A stretch of 64,000 nt of DNA from Natronohydrobacter thiooxidans (lineage in GTDB: Bacteria > Pseudomonadota > Alphaproteobacteria > Rhodobacterales > Rhodobacteraceae): assembly GCF_001884735.1 (NCBI RefSeq), contig NZ_MJAP01000002.1, positions 275,914 through 339,913 of the forward strand, written 5' to 3'. Below are positions 26,893 to 34,476 of the stretch, piece after piece; within the stretch, counting starts at the first letter, position 1, and the number at the start of each line of letters is the position of its first letter. Under the pieces are notes generated by a model. It was not told the origin of the DNA. It worked only from the letters and a program-made list of their open reading frames with translations, and made no database searches. The position numbers were made by a program, and so were the translations under genes.

Positions 26893-27294
26893 CTGTCTTA
26901 CACCGATACAACTGCTTTCGCCGATCAGACAGAGACACAGCCTGTCCTGCCCATTTCCAGCGAGGCCATCCTTGATCTGGTCCTGTCGTCGCTGGATGAC
27001 GACAAGGCCGAGGATATCGTCACCATTGATCTGCGTGGCAAGACGGCCATGGCCGATCACATGGTCGTGTGCTCCGGGCGCTCAACGCGGCAGGTGGCCG
27101 CGATTGCCCAGAAATTGCTTGACCGGCTGAAAGAGACCTTTCGTCTGTCGGCCCGGTCCGAGGGCAAGGATGTGGGCGACTGGGTGCTGATCGACACCGG
27201 CGATGTCGTGGTGCATGTTTTCCGCCCGGAAGTGCGCGAGTTCTACCAGCTTGAAAAGATGTGGCAGGGCGCGGGCGGGCCGTCAGCGGCCTGA
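26893..27294 (+). CDS. rsfS: Ribosome silencing factor RsfS with a likely CTG start
   Basis: Binds ribosomal protein uL14 and blocks subunit joining in poor growth. The RsfS domain clearly begins at ILDLVLSSLDDDKAEDIVTI and continues without break through ADHMVVCSGRSTRQVAAIA and DWVLIDTGDVVVHVF to YQLEKMWQG. Between the in-frame stop at 26878 and that domain there is no ATG, GTG or TTG. A perfect AGGAGG (26879-26884) lies 8 bases before a CTG at 26893, giving a 133-residue protein of normal size. The first internal ATG (27049) would cut off nearly half the domain. The stop overlaps the rlmH start. Confidence 0.85.
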   Translation: MSYTDTTAFADQTETQPVLPISSEAILDLVLSSLDDDKAEDIVTIDLRGKTAMADHMVVCSGRSTRQVAAIAQKLLDRLKETFRLSARSEGKDVGDWVLIDTGDVVVHVFRPEVREFYQLEKMWQGAGGPSAA

Positions 27295-27764
27295 TGCGCC
27301 TGCATATCTGTGCAGTGGGTCGGCTTCGGAAGGGGCCGGAACGCGATCTGATCAGCGACTATATCACACGGTTTGACCGCGCAGGCCGCGCCCTGTCGCT
27401 TGGGCCTTGCCTTGAGCATGAGCTCGATGAGCGCAAGGCCGTGTCGATGCGGGAACAGGCGCGCGGGCTGGAGAGGGTGATTCCCGACGGTGCTGTTGTG
27501 GTCGCCATGGATGAGCGCGGCGACAATCTGGATTCGCGCGGTTTCGCGCGATTGCTGGAAACAACCCGCGATTCGGGGGCAGGCGAGATGGCCTTTCTCA
27601 TCGGCGGGGCGGATGGGCTGGAACCCGAATTGCGCGACGCGGCGCACAGGCGTTTGTCCTTCGGGGTGATGGTTTGGCCGCATATGCTGGTGCGCGTGAT
27701 GCTGGCCGAGCAGATTTACCGGGCCGCGACCATCCTGTCCGGCAGCCCCTATCACCGCGACTGA
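27294..27764 (+). CDS. rlmH: 23S rRNA (pseudouridine-1915-N3)-methyltransferase RlmH
   Basis: Methylates pseudouridine 1915 in helix 69 of 23S rRNA. 156 residues from MRLHICAVGRL; the ATG shares a base with the rsfS stop (TGATG). SPOUT-fold knot motifs are visible: AMDERGDNLDSRGFA, FLIGGADGL and the C-terminal ILSGSPYHRD. rsfS-rlmH is a widely conserved pair. Confidence 0.96.
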   Translation: MRLHICAVGRLRKGPERDLISDYITRFDRAGRALSLGPCLEHELDERKAVSMREQARGLERVIPDGAVVVAMDERGDNLDSRGFARLLETTRDSGAGEMAFLIGGADGLEPELRDAAHRRLSFGVMVWPHMLVRVMLAEQIYRAATILSGSPYHRD

Positions 27765-27770
27765 TCCATG

Positions 27771-27798
27771 AAAAAAGCCAGAGCACCAAGGCTCTGGC
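27771..27798 (-). terminator. Terminator of the LysR gene
   Basis: On the minus strand GCCAGAGC CTTGGT GCTCTGGC is followed by six T, about 55 bp after the LysR stop. It also separates this gene from the converging rlmH. Confidence 0.85.
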
Positions 27799-27854
27799 CA
27801 GTTGGCAAGACAGGGGAGGGAGAACCTGCCCGGAGGGAAAGACTGCGGCGGCGG

Positions 27855-28760
27855 CTACCAGCCGTCTGCGGCGCGGGTGCCGAATTTCTCGACCAGAAAA
27901 TCGATCAGGGCGCGGACCTTGGGCTGGGTGTAGCGCCCGGCGGGATAGACGGCATAGAGGCTTTGCACATCGCGCGGCAGGTCGGGCATGACATCTTCGA
28001 TCAGCCCTGCTTTCATCGCGGGGGCATAGAGAAAGCTGGGCAGATAGGCGATGCCAAGCCCGTTGATCGCCGCGTTCAACAGTGACTGGCCGTCATTGAC
28101 CGAAAACCACGAGGATGAACGGACCTGCCGGACCTCGCCCGAAGGTGCGGTGATCTTCCAGACCGAACTGGCCGCGTTATGCGAGTAATAGAGCAGGCGG
28201 TGATCGTTCAGATCATCGATGCGTTGCGGGCGGCCATGCTCTGCCAGATAGGCTGGAGCGGCGATCAGCCGCTGGGTGGCTTCGCAGATCTTGCGGGCGC
28301 GCAGGCTGGAATCGTCCATCTCGCCCATGCGGATGGCGAGATCGAACCCTTCCGAGATCAGTTCGACATAGCGGTTTTTCAGGACCATATTGACCGACAC
28401 ATCCGGGTAGCGGTTCAGAAATTCGCCGAGGACCGGCGACAGATGCGTGGCGCCGAAATCCGTGGGCACGGCGAGGCGCAGAATCCCCGAAGGCGCGGAT
28501 TGCATCGAGGCGACGAGATTATCCGCTTCGCCCGCGTCGTTCAGCACGCGGCGCGCGCGGTCGTAATAGGCCAGACCGATATCCGTGGGGCTGACGCGGC
28601 GTGTCGTGCGGTTCAGCAGGCGCGCGCCAAGCCGGGCTTCGAGTGCAGAGACATGTTTGGAGACGGCGGATTTCGAGATCCCCATCTTCCGCGCTGCATC
28701 TGTGAAGCCGCCCTGGTCTACCACCGTGGCGAATGCTTCCATCTCGGTCAATCTGTCCAT
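27855..28760 (-). CDS. LysR-family transcriptional regulator
   Basis: 301 residues. The N-terminal helix-turn-helix (about 4-62) has FTDAARKMGISKSAVSKHVSALE, and a substrate-binding domain of the periplasmic-binding fold follows. It most resembles the CrgA/AaeR-like subgroup (MDRLTEMEAF start, LNRTTRRVSPT). The target is unknown. The next gene upstream on the same strand is the moeA fusion 195 bp away, and there is no divergent partner, so context gives no effector. Confidence 0.9.
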   Translation of the reverse strand: MDRLTEMEAFATVVDQGGFTDAARKMGISKSAVSKHVSALEARLGARLLNRTTRRVSPTDIGLAYYDRARRVLNDAGEADNLVASMQSAPSGILRLAVPTDFGATHLSPVLGEFLNRYPDVSVNMVLKNRYVELISEGFDLAIRMGEMDDSSLRARKICEATQRLIAAPAYLAEHGRPQRIDDLNDHRLLYYSHNAASSVWKITAPSGEVRQVRSSSWFSVNDGQSLLNAAINGLGIAYLPSFLYAPAMKAGLIEDVMPDLPRDVQSLYAVYPAGRYTQPKVRALIDFLVEKFGTRAADGW

Positions 28761-28954
28761 TACTCTGCCCTACGCAAAACATTCGTGTCGGGTTTCACTT
28801 TCGGGTTCAATTCGGGCAAGAATACGGTCGTGACTGGTCAGCACTGGGACAATGCACAGCGAATGGGCGGATTTCTGCGAAAACGGTAAACAGCGGCGGC
28901 GGGACTGGTCGCGGTTTCGCGACAATCCTGCGCGGCGGGCTATGGGGCCGCGCC

Positions 28955-31072
28955 CTACAGGCCGAAGCTGGCGAAGGGGATGTATCGGACCGGAGTGCCC
29001 GGCGTGATCTGGATTGCCGCGTCGGGTAATTCGACCAGTCCTTCGGCCCAGCTCAACCCGCTGATGCGGCCCGATCCTTCCGAGGCAAAGACCTCGACCG
29101 CGCCCTGCTCATTGATCCTTGCGCGCAGATATTCGCGCCGCCCCGGTTTCTTGGATTTGCTGAAGGCTGCCGGAAGCTCGAAGCCCTGCGGTGTGATCCA
29201 GCCGCTTCCCGCCAGCAGTGACAGGGCGGGGCGGCCGAAGATCAGGGTGCAGACAAGGGCCGCGACCGGATTTCCGGGCAGGCCCAGAACCGGGACGCCC
29301 TGCCAGAGCGCCAAGGCGAGCGGGCGACCGGGTTTCAGGGCGATGCGCCAACTGCTGAGCGTGCCGCGCGCGCGCAGCAGGCGCGAGACATGATCCTCAT
29401 CCCCGGCAGAGGCCCCGCCCGAGGTCAGGATCACATCGCAACTCTGCGCGCCCTGATCGAGCGCGCCCGCAATGGCGGTCTCGTTGTCGGGCCAATGTCC
29501 CAGGTCGACCGGCTGATAGCCCCATTTGCGGGCGATCTCCAAGAGCATGGGGCGGTTGGCGTCATAGATCTGGTGCAGGGCTGCCGGTGCCGCTGGATCC
29601 GACAGGATTTCGTCGCCGGTGGAGAGCACGCCCACCCGCAGCGGGCGATGCACCGGGATGCGCGCGACCCCGAGTGCCGAGGCCAGCGCCAGATCGGGCG
29701 GCGTCAGGATGCGCCCGGTGCGCAGGAAAACCGCGCCGGCCTGCACATCCTCGCCGGCCTTGCGGGTGTTGATGCGCGGTTTGACCGGGCCGTCAAAGGC
29801 TACGCGGGCGCCGTCGGTTGCGCAGTCTTCCTCCAGCACGACGGTATCGACCCCTTGCGGCAGGATGGCGCCGGTCAGGATGCGGATGGCATGGCCTGCG
29901 GGCAGGGGGCCGTCATAGGGCTGACCTGCGGCGGCGCGGCCCGCCACCAGCGGCAAGGTGTAGGGGCCGTCGCCTGCAAGCGCGGCATGGGCGAAGCCAT
30001 AGCCATCCACGGCGGAATTGGCAGCAGGCGGGTTGGCGCGGCGGGCGATAAGGTCTTGCGCCAGTACGCGCCCGCCGGACTGTGCCGTGGCGAGGTCTTC
30101 AGTGGTGGTGACAGGGTGCAGCGCGTCGCGCAGCCGGGTCAGGGCGGCCTCCACCGGCACCCAGTCCACGCCCTGCGGCATGGCGAAACAGTCATTGCGC
30201 AGGCGCGGCGGGGTCAGGGCTGGCTGGCCCAGCGCCGAGAGCAGCTCTGCGCCGTGTCCGGCACCCAGTATCCAGCCTTCCTCGCGCAGGATATCGCGCG
30301 GGGCCTCCGGGCGCATCATGGGGGCCAAATCCGCCGCGTGAAAGGCGCGCGCCAGCAGATCGACCTGCGCGGCATCCTTGCAGGCATAGCCTTGGGCCGC
30401 GCGCACAGCGCTGTCGATCAGCGAGAGATAGGTTTCGGTCAGGACCAGCGGCGCAGGGGTATCCTGCATCGGCCAGACTGCGAGAGCGTCGCCGAATTCC
30501 GCGCGCAACTGCGCCAGATGGGCCTGACCGAGCAGGCTTTGCGAGCCGACAGAGCCGGTGGTGTAGAGCTTCCACATCGGATGCGACCCGGCGCAGAGCG
30601 CTTCGGTCGCGCGCAGGTCTGCCAGCCCGTGCCCGCTGCGTTCCTTGCCCTTGGCTGGCAGGTCGGGCAGATCAAGATGATCTGGCCTGCCCCAGAAGGG
30701 CCCCAGCCCCGGAAACCGGCGGTTGATCTCGGCTGCGACATGAAACCGGTTGTTGCGGTTCGTCGCGTCATCTTCGATCCGTGCCGCCAGCCAGTCCCAG
30801 ACGGCCAGCGCTTCGGCCCGGCCGGTCAGATGTTTGGCAAAGCCTTTGGGAAAACCGAAGCCGATGTCGAAACTGACCAGCATGCGCTGATTTTCCGCCA
30901 GCGCCGCGCGCATCTGGTTGCGCAGATAGGCCATTGTCTCGGCACGGGTCGCGAAATTCTGCGGGGGGTCGGCCTGCGCCCCTGCCATGCCGATCCAGAT
31001 GGAATCTGCGCCGCGTTTCGGGGTGGAATTGGCCGACCAATCCACCACAAGGATGCGGTCAAACCGGCTCAT
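28955..31072 (-). CDS. Molybdopterin molybdotransferase MoeA fused to an N-terminal unknown domain
   Basis: 705 residues in two parts. From about residue 305 to the end it is MoeA/gephyrin-E, which inserts molybdate into adenylated molybdopterin: NSAVDGYGFAH, AIRILTGAILPQG, GVLSTGDEIL, ILTSGGASAGDEDHV and VLGLPGNPVAALV are all present. The first ~300 residues start with RILVVDWSANSTPKRGADSI and contain SFDIGFGFPKGF, with well-placed acidic residues. This looks like an RNase H-like (DUF429-type) fold, but I cannot assign it. Its stop-start neighbour mobB overlaps by 4 bp, so moeA ends a fdhD-mobA-mobB-moeA operon. I infer a role in Mo-cofactor handling for the extra domain only from the fusion. 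Confidence 0.88.
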   Translation of the reverse strand: MSRFDRILVVDWSANSTPKRGADSIWIGMAGAQADPPQNFATRAETMAYLRNQMRAALAENQRMLVSFDIGFGFPKGFAKHLTGRAEALAVWDWLAARIEDDATNRNNRFHVAAEINRRFPGLGPFWGRPDHLDLPDLPAKGKERSGHGLADLRATEALCAGSHPMWKLYTTGSVGSQSLLGQAHLAQLRAEFGDALAVWPMQDTPAPLVLTETYLSLIDSAVRAAQGYACKDAAQVDLLARAFHAADLAPMMRPEAPRDILREEGWILGAGHGAELLSALGQPALTPPRLRNDCFAMPQGVDWVPVEAALTRLRDALHPVTTTEDLATAQSGGRVLAQDLIARRANPPAANSAVDGYGFAHAALAGDGPYTLPLVAGRAAAGQPYDGPLPAGHAIRILTGAILPQGVDTVVLEEDCATDGARVAFDGPVKPRINTRKAGEDVQAGAVFLRTGRILTPPDLALASALGVARIPVHRPLRVGVLSTGDEILSDPAAPAALHQIYDANRPMLLEIARKWGYQPVDLGHWPDNETAIAGALDQGAQSCDVILTSGGASAGDEDHVSRLLRARGTLSSWRIALKPGRPLALALWQGVPVLGLPGNPVAALVCTLIFGRPALSLLAGSGWITPQGFELPAAFSKSKKPGRREYLRARINEQGAVEVFASEGSGRISGLSWAEGLVELPDAAIQITPGTPVRYIPFASFGL

Positions 31073-31569
31073 GCCTGCATCCCCAGATCGGCGAGGATGA
31101 AATCCGCGATGGCGCGCGTGTTGTTCAGATCAAGCTGGGGCAGGTCGATATCGTCTATGGCCGTGTCGGTCGCTACGGCGCGGATGCTGGCATTCCTGCG
31201 CGCCAGCAGATCGCGTCCGGCCGCAAGGCGATAGGCTTCGATCTTGGGGTGATCAGAGCGTTTATAGCCCTCGATCAGCACCAGATCGACGGGTGAGAGC
31301 TTCGTGAGAAGATCGGCAAGGGGTGGCTCCGGCGCATCGCGCAACTCATGCATGACCGCCCAGCGCCGGGGCGAGGACAGGACGACCTCGCGCGCACCTG
31401 CAATGCGGTGACGGTAGGAATCGCGCCCTTCATGGTCAATTTCGGTGTCGTGATGGGCATGTTTTACGGTCGAGACACGCAAGCCCCGCGACACGAATTC
31501 AGCGACCAGCCGTTCCATCAAGGTGGTCTTGCCCGTGTTCTTCCAGCCGGTAACGCCGTAGATTTTCAT
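31069..31569 (-). CDS. mobB: Molybdopterin-guanine dinucleotide biosynthesis adaptor MobB
   Basis: A P-loop GTP-binding protein that assists MobA. 166 residues, MKIYGVTGWKNTGKTTLMER with the Walker A at about 8-16, then TVKHAHHDTEID and LVLIEGYKRSDHPKIE, typical MobB motifs. It overlaps mobA and the moeA fusion by 4 bp each, so it is in one operon. Confidence 0.95.
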   Translation of the reverse strand: MKIYGVTGWKNTGKTTLMERLVAEFVSRGLRVSTVKHAHHDTEIDHEGRDSYRHRIAGAREVVLSSPRRWAVMHELRDAPEPPLADLLTKLSPVDLVLIEGYKRSDHPKIEAYRLAAGRDLLARRNASIRAVATDTAIDDIDLPQLDLNNTRAIADFILADLGMQA

Positions 31570-32174
31570 GCCTGCCCTGCGATCTGTTCGGCAACAGCAA
31601 TATCCTCTGGCGTGTTGATATTGAAGAAGGGATCGAAAGGGTCTGTGCCGAACTCTGCGGTGCCCGCGCCATGCTGATCGGTCCAGAGCACGACCTTGCG
31701 CAACCCGCCGATCAGGGCTGCGCGCAGATCATCGCGCAGGGCAACCGGCCAGAGGCCGAAGGTCGGCTGACGCCAGAGCTTGCCGCCTTCGCGCGTGGCA
31801 GCGAGCGCGAGGCCACTTGGCCCGGCAGCGGCCTGAAGCTGCGCGACCAGATCATGCGGGAAAAACGGCGTGTCGGCGGCGACAGAGACCACGGAATCCG
31901 CCCCTTGTTTCGCGGCCCAGTCCATCCCGGCCAGCACGCCCGCAAGCGGGCCGGGCCAATCGGGCAGGCTATCGGCGATGACCGGCAGGCGATATTCAGC
32001 AAATCGCGAGGGATTGCCATTGGCATTGAGCGCGATACCCCCCACCTGCGGCGCCAGACGCACGATGACGTGATCCAGAAGTGGCCTGCCTGCGACTTGG
32101 CGCAACCCCTTGTCGCCGCCCCCCATGCGCGTGGCCTGCCCGCCCGCAAGGATCACCCCGAGCGGCAGGCTCAT
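31566..32174 (-). CDS. mobA: Molybdenum cofactor guanylyltransferase MobA
   Basis: Attaches GMP to Mo-molybdopterin to make the MGD cofactor used by DMSO-reductase family enzymes. 202 residues with ILAGGQATRMGGGDKGL (nucleotide-binding loop), DSLPDWPGPLAGVLAGMDW and SVAADTPFFP. It overlaps fdhD and mobB by 4 bp each. Its presence implies bis-MGD enzymes such as formate dehydrogenase elsewhere in the genome. Confidence 0.96.
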   Translation of the reverse strand: MSLPLGVILAGGQATRMGGGDKGLRQVAGRPLLDHVIVRLAPQVGGIALNANGNPSRFAEYRLPVIADSLPDWPGPLAGVLAGMDWAAKQGADSVVSVAADTPFFPHDLVAQLQAAAGPSGLALAATREGGKLWRQPTFGLWPVALRDDLRAALIGGLRKVVLWTDQHGAGTAEFGTDPFDPFFNINTPEDIAVAEQIAGQA

Positions 32175-33040
32175 GCCCCGGCCCCTTTGCGGCGGTGCTT
32201 GCGATCCTCTTCGGGCACCGCGCTGAGGTCGGCATCGCGGATCAGACGCTCTTCGCCGGACAGGCAGATGAAACGCTGCCCGCGCATGCGCCCGATCAGG
32301 GTCAGGCCGACCTGCCGCGCGATTTCAACGCCCCAAGCGGTGAAGCCCGAGCGCGAGGCGAGCACCGGAATGCCCATCTGCGCGGTCTTGATCACCATTT
32401 CCGAGGTCAGGCGTCCGGTGGTGTAGAGGATCTTGTCTGCCCCGGTCACGCCATGCCGGAACATATAGCCCGAGATCTTGTCCACGGCATTGTGGCGGCC
32501 GACATCTTCCATATAGACCAGAACCTCGTCGCGCTGGCACAGGACAGTGCCATGGATCGCCCCTGCCGCCAGATAGAGCGATGGCACGGTGTTGATCGTC
32601 TTTGCCAGCGCATAGAGCCAGCTTGTGCGGATCTCTGCCTCGGGCAGGGTCAGACCCTCAAGCCCTTCCATCATATCGCCAAAGACCGTGCCCACGGCGC
32701 AGCCCGAGGTGCGGGTCTTTTTCTTCACCTTCTCTTCATAGCTGGTCTGGCGGGTTGTGCGCACGACGACGACTTCCAGATCTTCGTCATATTCGATGGC
32801 TGTGACCTGATCATCCGCCCGCAGCATCCCCTGATTGCGCAGGAAGCCCAGCGCCAGATATTCCGGGTAATCGCCGATCGTCATGGCGGTGACGATTTCC
32901 TGTGCATTCAGAAAGATCGTCAGCGGGCGCTCTTCGACGACGCGGATGGTCTGGCGTTGCCCGGTCTGGTCATGTCCTTCGACTGCGCGGGTCAGCCTCG
33001 GGTTGTCGGTGTCGGGCAGATAGCGGGGGGCTTGCACCAT
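32171..33040 (-). CDS. fdhD: Formate dehydrogenase sulfurtransferase FdhD
   Basis: Passes sulfur from a cysteine desulfurase to the Mo-bisMGD cofactor of formate dehydrogenase. 289 residues. The active loop reads RTSGCAVGTVFGD, a single cysteine where E. coli FdhD has CxxC; I believe the single-Cys form is common in alphaproteobacteria. MEDVGRHNAVDKI, YTTGRLTSEM and ASRSGFTAWGVEIA are typical. No formate dehydrogenase subunit is in the window. First gene of the operon, divergent from DUF2478. Confidence 0.94.
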   Translation of the reverse strand: MVQAPRYLPDTDNPRLTRAVEGHDQTGQRQTIRVVEERPLTIFLNAQEIVTAMTIGDYPEYLALGFLRNQGMLRADDQVTAIEYDEDLEVVVVRTTRQTSYEEKVKKKTRTSGCAVGTVFGDMMEGLEGLTLPEAEIRTSWLYALAKTINTVPSLYLAAGAIHGTVLCQRDEVLVYMEDVGRHNAVDKISGYMFRHGVTGADKILYTTGRLTSEMVIKTAQMGIPVLASRSGFTAWGVEIARQVGLTLIGRMRGQRFICLSGEERLIRDADLSAVPEEDRKHRRKGAGA

Positions 33041-33109
33041 TGCGCTCTGGTCCTGCGGCCTGTTTCAATCTAGATGGATATAACATCTGCGAAGGCAAAG
33101 GGCAGGGCA

Positions 33110-33622
33110 ATGTTGGGCTTTATCACGCTTGAAGGGCGCGGGGCATCGGACAGGGTGCTGGCCGATCTGGCGCATGATCTGAGCGCGCGCGGTGTCGATC
33201 TGGCCGGGGTCATCCAGATCAATCGTGAAACCCGCCCGGACCGGCTGTGCGACATGGATTTGCAGGTGCTGGGCCATGACCACACTGTCCGGATCAGCCA
33301 GAGCCTCGGGCCGCATGCGCGTGGCTGTCGTCTGGACCCGCTTGGGCTGGAAACCGCCGTGGGGCTGGTCGAGGCCGATCTGGACCGCAAACCGGCGCTG
33401 CTGATCCTGAACAAATTCGGCAAATCCGAACTGGACGGGCGCGGGTTCCGCAACGTCATCGGGAAGGCGCTGTCAGCGGATGTGCCGGTGCTGACCGCTG
33501 TGAACAAGGCCAATCTGGCCGGGTTCCAGCAGTTTGCCGAAGGAATGGCCGAAGCGCTTGACCCCGCGCCGCACGCTTTGCTGGAGTGGTGCGGTCGCGT
33601 GACGCAGCGACGTTTTGCCTAG
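33110..33622 (+). CDS. DUF2478 family protein
   Basis: About 170 residues from MLGFITLEGRGASDRVLADL at 33110; an ATG at 33074 would add 12. The order GVIQINRETRPDRLCDMDLQ, GPHARGCRLD and ALLILNKFGKSELDGRGFR is typical of DUF2478, which I know as encoded near molybdate transport and cofactor genes. It resembles nucleoside-triphosphatases in length and strands but lacks a clear P-loop. Divergent from fdhD, so a Mo-linked role is likely by context; its biochemistry is unknown to me. Confidence 0.8.
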   Translation: MLGFITLEGRGASDRVLADLAHDLSARGVDLAGVIQINRETRPDRLCDMDLQVLGHDHTVRISQSLGPHARGCRLDPLGLETAVGLVEADLDRKPALLILNKFGKSELDGRGFRNVIGKALSADVPVLTAVNKANLAGFQQFAEGMAEALDPAPHALLEWCGRVTQRRFA

Positions 33623-33690
33623 GAAAACCGGCTTTTTCACGCTATCTTAACGATAATTGACGTCATTTGCGTGTTTGCAGGAGGGAGATC

Positions 33691-34335
33691 ATGTCTGAAA
33701 GGACTGACCGTCACTTCGTTTCCGAGGCCGGAACCGTTGGGCCGCTGGAGACCTTGCGCGGCAAGCAGCTATCCTTGGCGAAATTGCGTCAGCCGCCCGC
33801 GCAGGTGATGGCGCGTTACTGCTTTCGCCCGTGGGAGGCCGATGACGCCCCGGTCTATCAGCGCATGCTCGATGATGCGGAACTCTGGCGCTATATGCCC
33901 GAGGCGTATCCGGGCGAGATCTCCCCGGATATGGCGGGTACGCTGATTGAACTGTCGCGGCAGGCCAGTCATCACAAGGTTCGTGCGGTCGAATATCAGG
34001 GCCGGGTGATCGGCCAGATGCGCATGCAGTGGAAGACCGATGTCACGCCGCCGCAATCGGGCGAGATCAGCTACTGGCTGGGGCGCGACTATTGGGGGCT
34101 GGGGCTGGCCGCGCCGATGATCGCGCTGTTTTCCTGGCGCTGCTTCAGCATCTTTCCCGCGCTCTCGATGATCAATGCGCGGGTGCATCGCGAGAACATG
34201 GCCTCGCAGCGTGTGTTGGAGCGTCTGGGCTGGACACGGGTCGGTATTGAGGGCGATTGGCAGGAATTCCGGATGCAGCGCCAGCATGTGACCGACTGGG
34301 CGAGCCTGAACAAGCCCGTCACGCTGCCGGGCTGA
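33691..34335 (+). CDS. GNAT-family N-acetyltransferase
   Basis: 214 residues from MSERTDRHFV; GGAGGG precedes this start, whereas the upstream start at 33667 has none. The acetyl-CoA fold is visible in YCFRPWEADDAPVYQRML, ISYWLGRDYWGLGLAAPMI and RVHRENMASQRVLERLGW, the RimJ/RimL-like pattern for acetylating protein N-termini or small amines. The substrate is unknown. It stands alone before clpB. Confidence 0.85.
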   Translation: MSERTDRHFVSEAGTVGPLETLRGKQLSLAKLRQPPAQVMARYCFRPWEADDAPVYQRMLDDAELWRYMPEAYPGEISPDMAGTLIELSRQASHHKVRAVEYQGRVIGQMRMQWKTDVTPPQSGEISYWLGRDYWGLGLAAPMIALFSWRCFSIFPALSMINARVHRENMASQRVLERLGWTRVGIEGDWQEFRMQRQHVTDWASLNKPVTLPG

Positions 34336-34399
34336 GTGAAAATCTTGCACGCGGCGGCTGTGCCCATCTTGCAACAGGCCGCTGCCTTTCCCACATGAG

Positions 34400-34424
34400 T
34401 TTGAAGGCCCGACAGGGCCATGTG
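34400..34424 (+). promoter_or_regulatory. Possible heat-shock (RpoH) promoter of clpB
   Basis: TTTGAA, 12 bases, then CCATGTG lies about 50 bp before the clpB ATG. This is close to an RpoH pattern (CTTGAA-N12/14-CCATNT). One site, weakly conserved, so a suggestion only. Confidence 0.3.
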
Positions 34425-34476
34425 CTGCGTGTCAGGCATGGCCGGATTTCCGGGCGCTTATGTAGGAGAAGATGCC

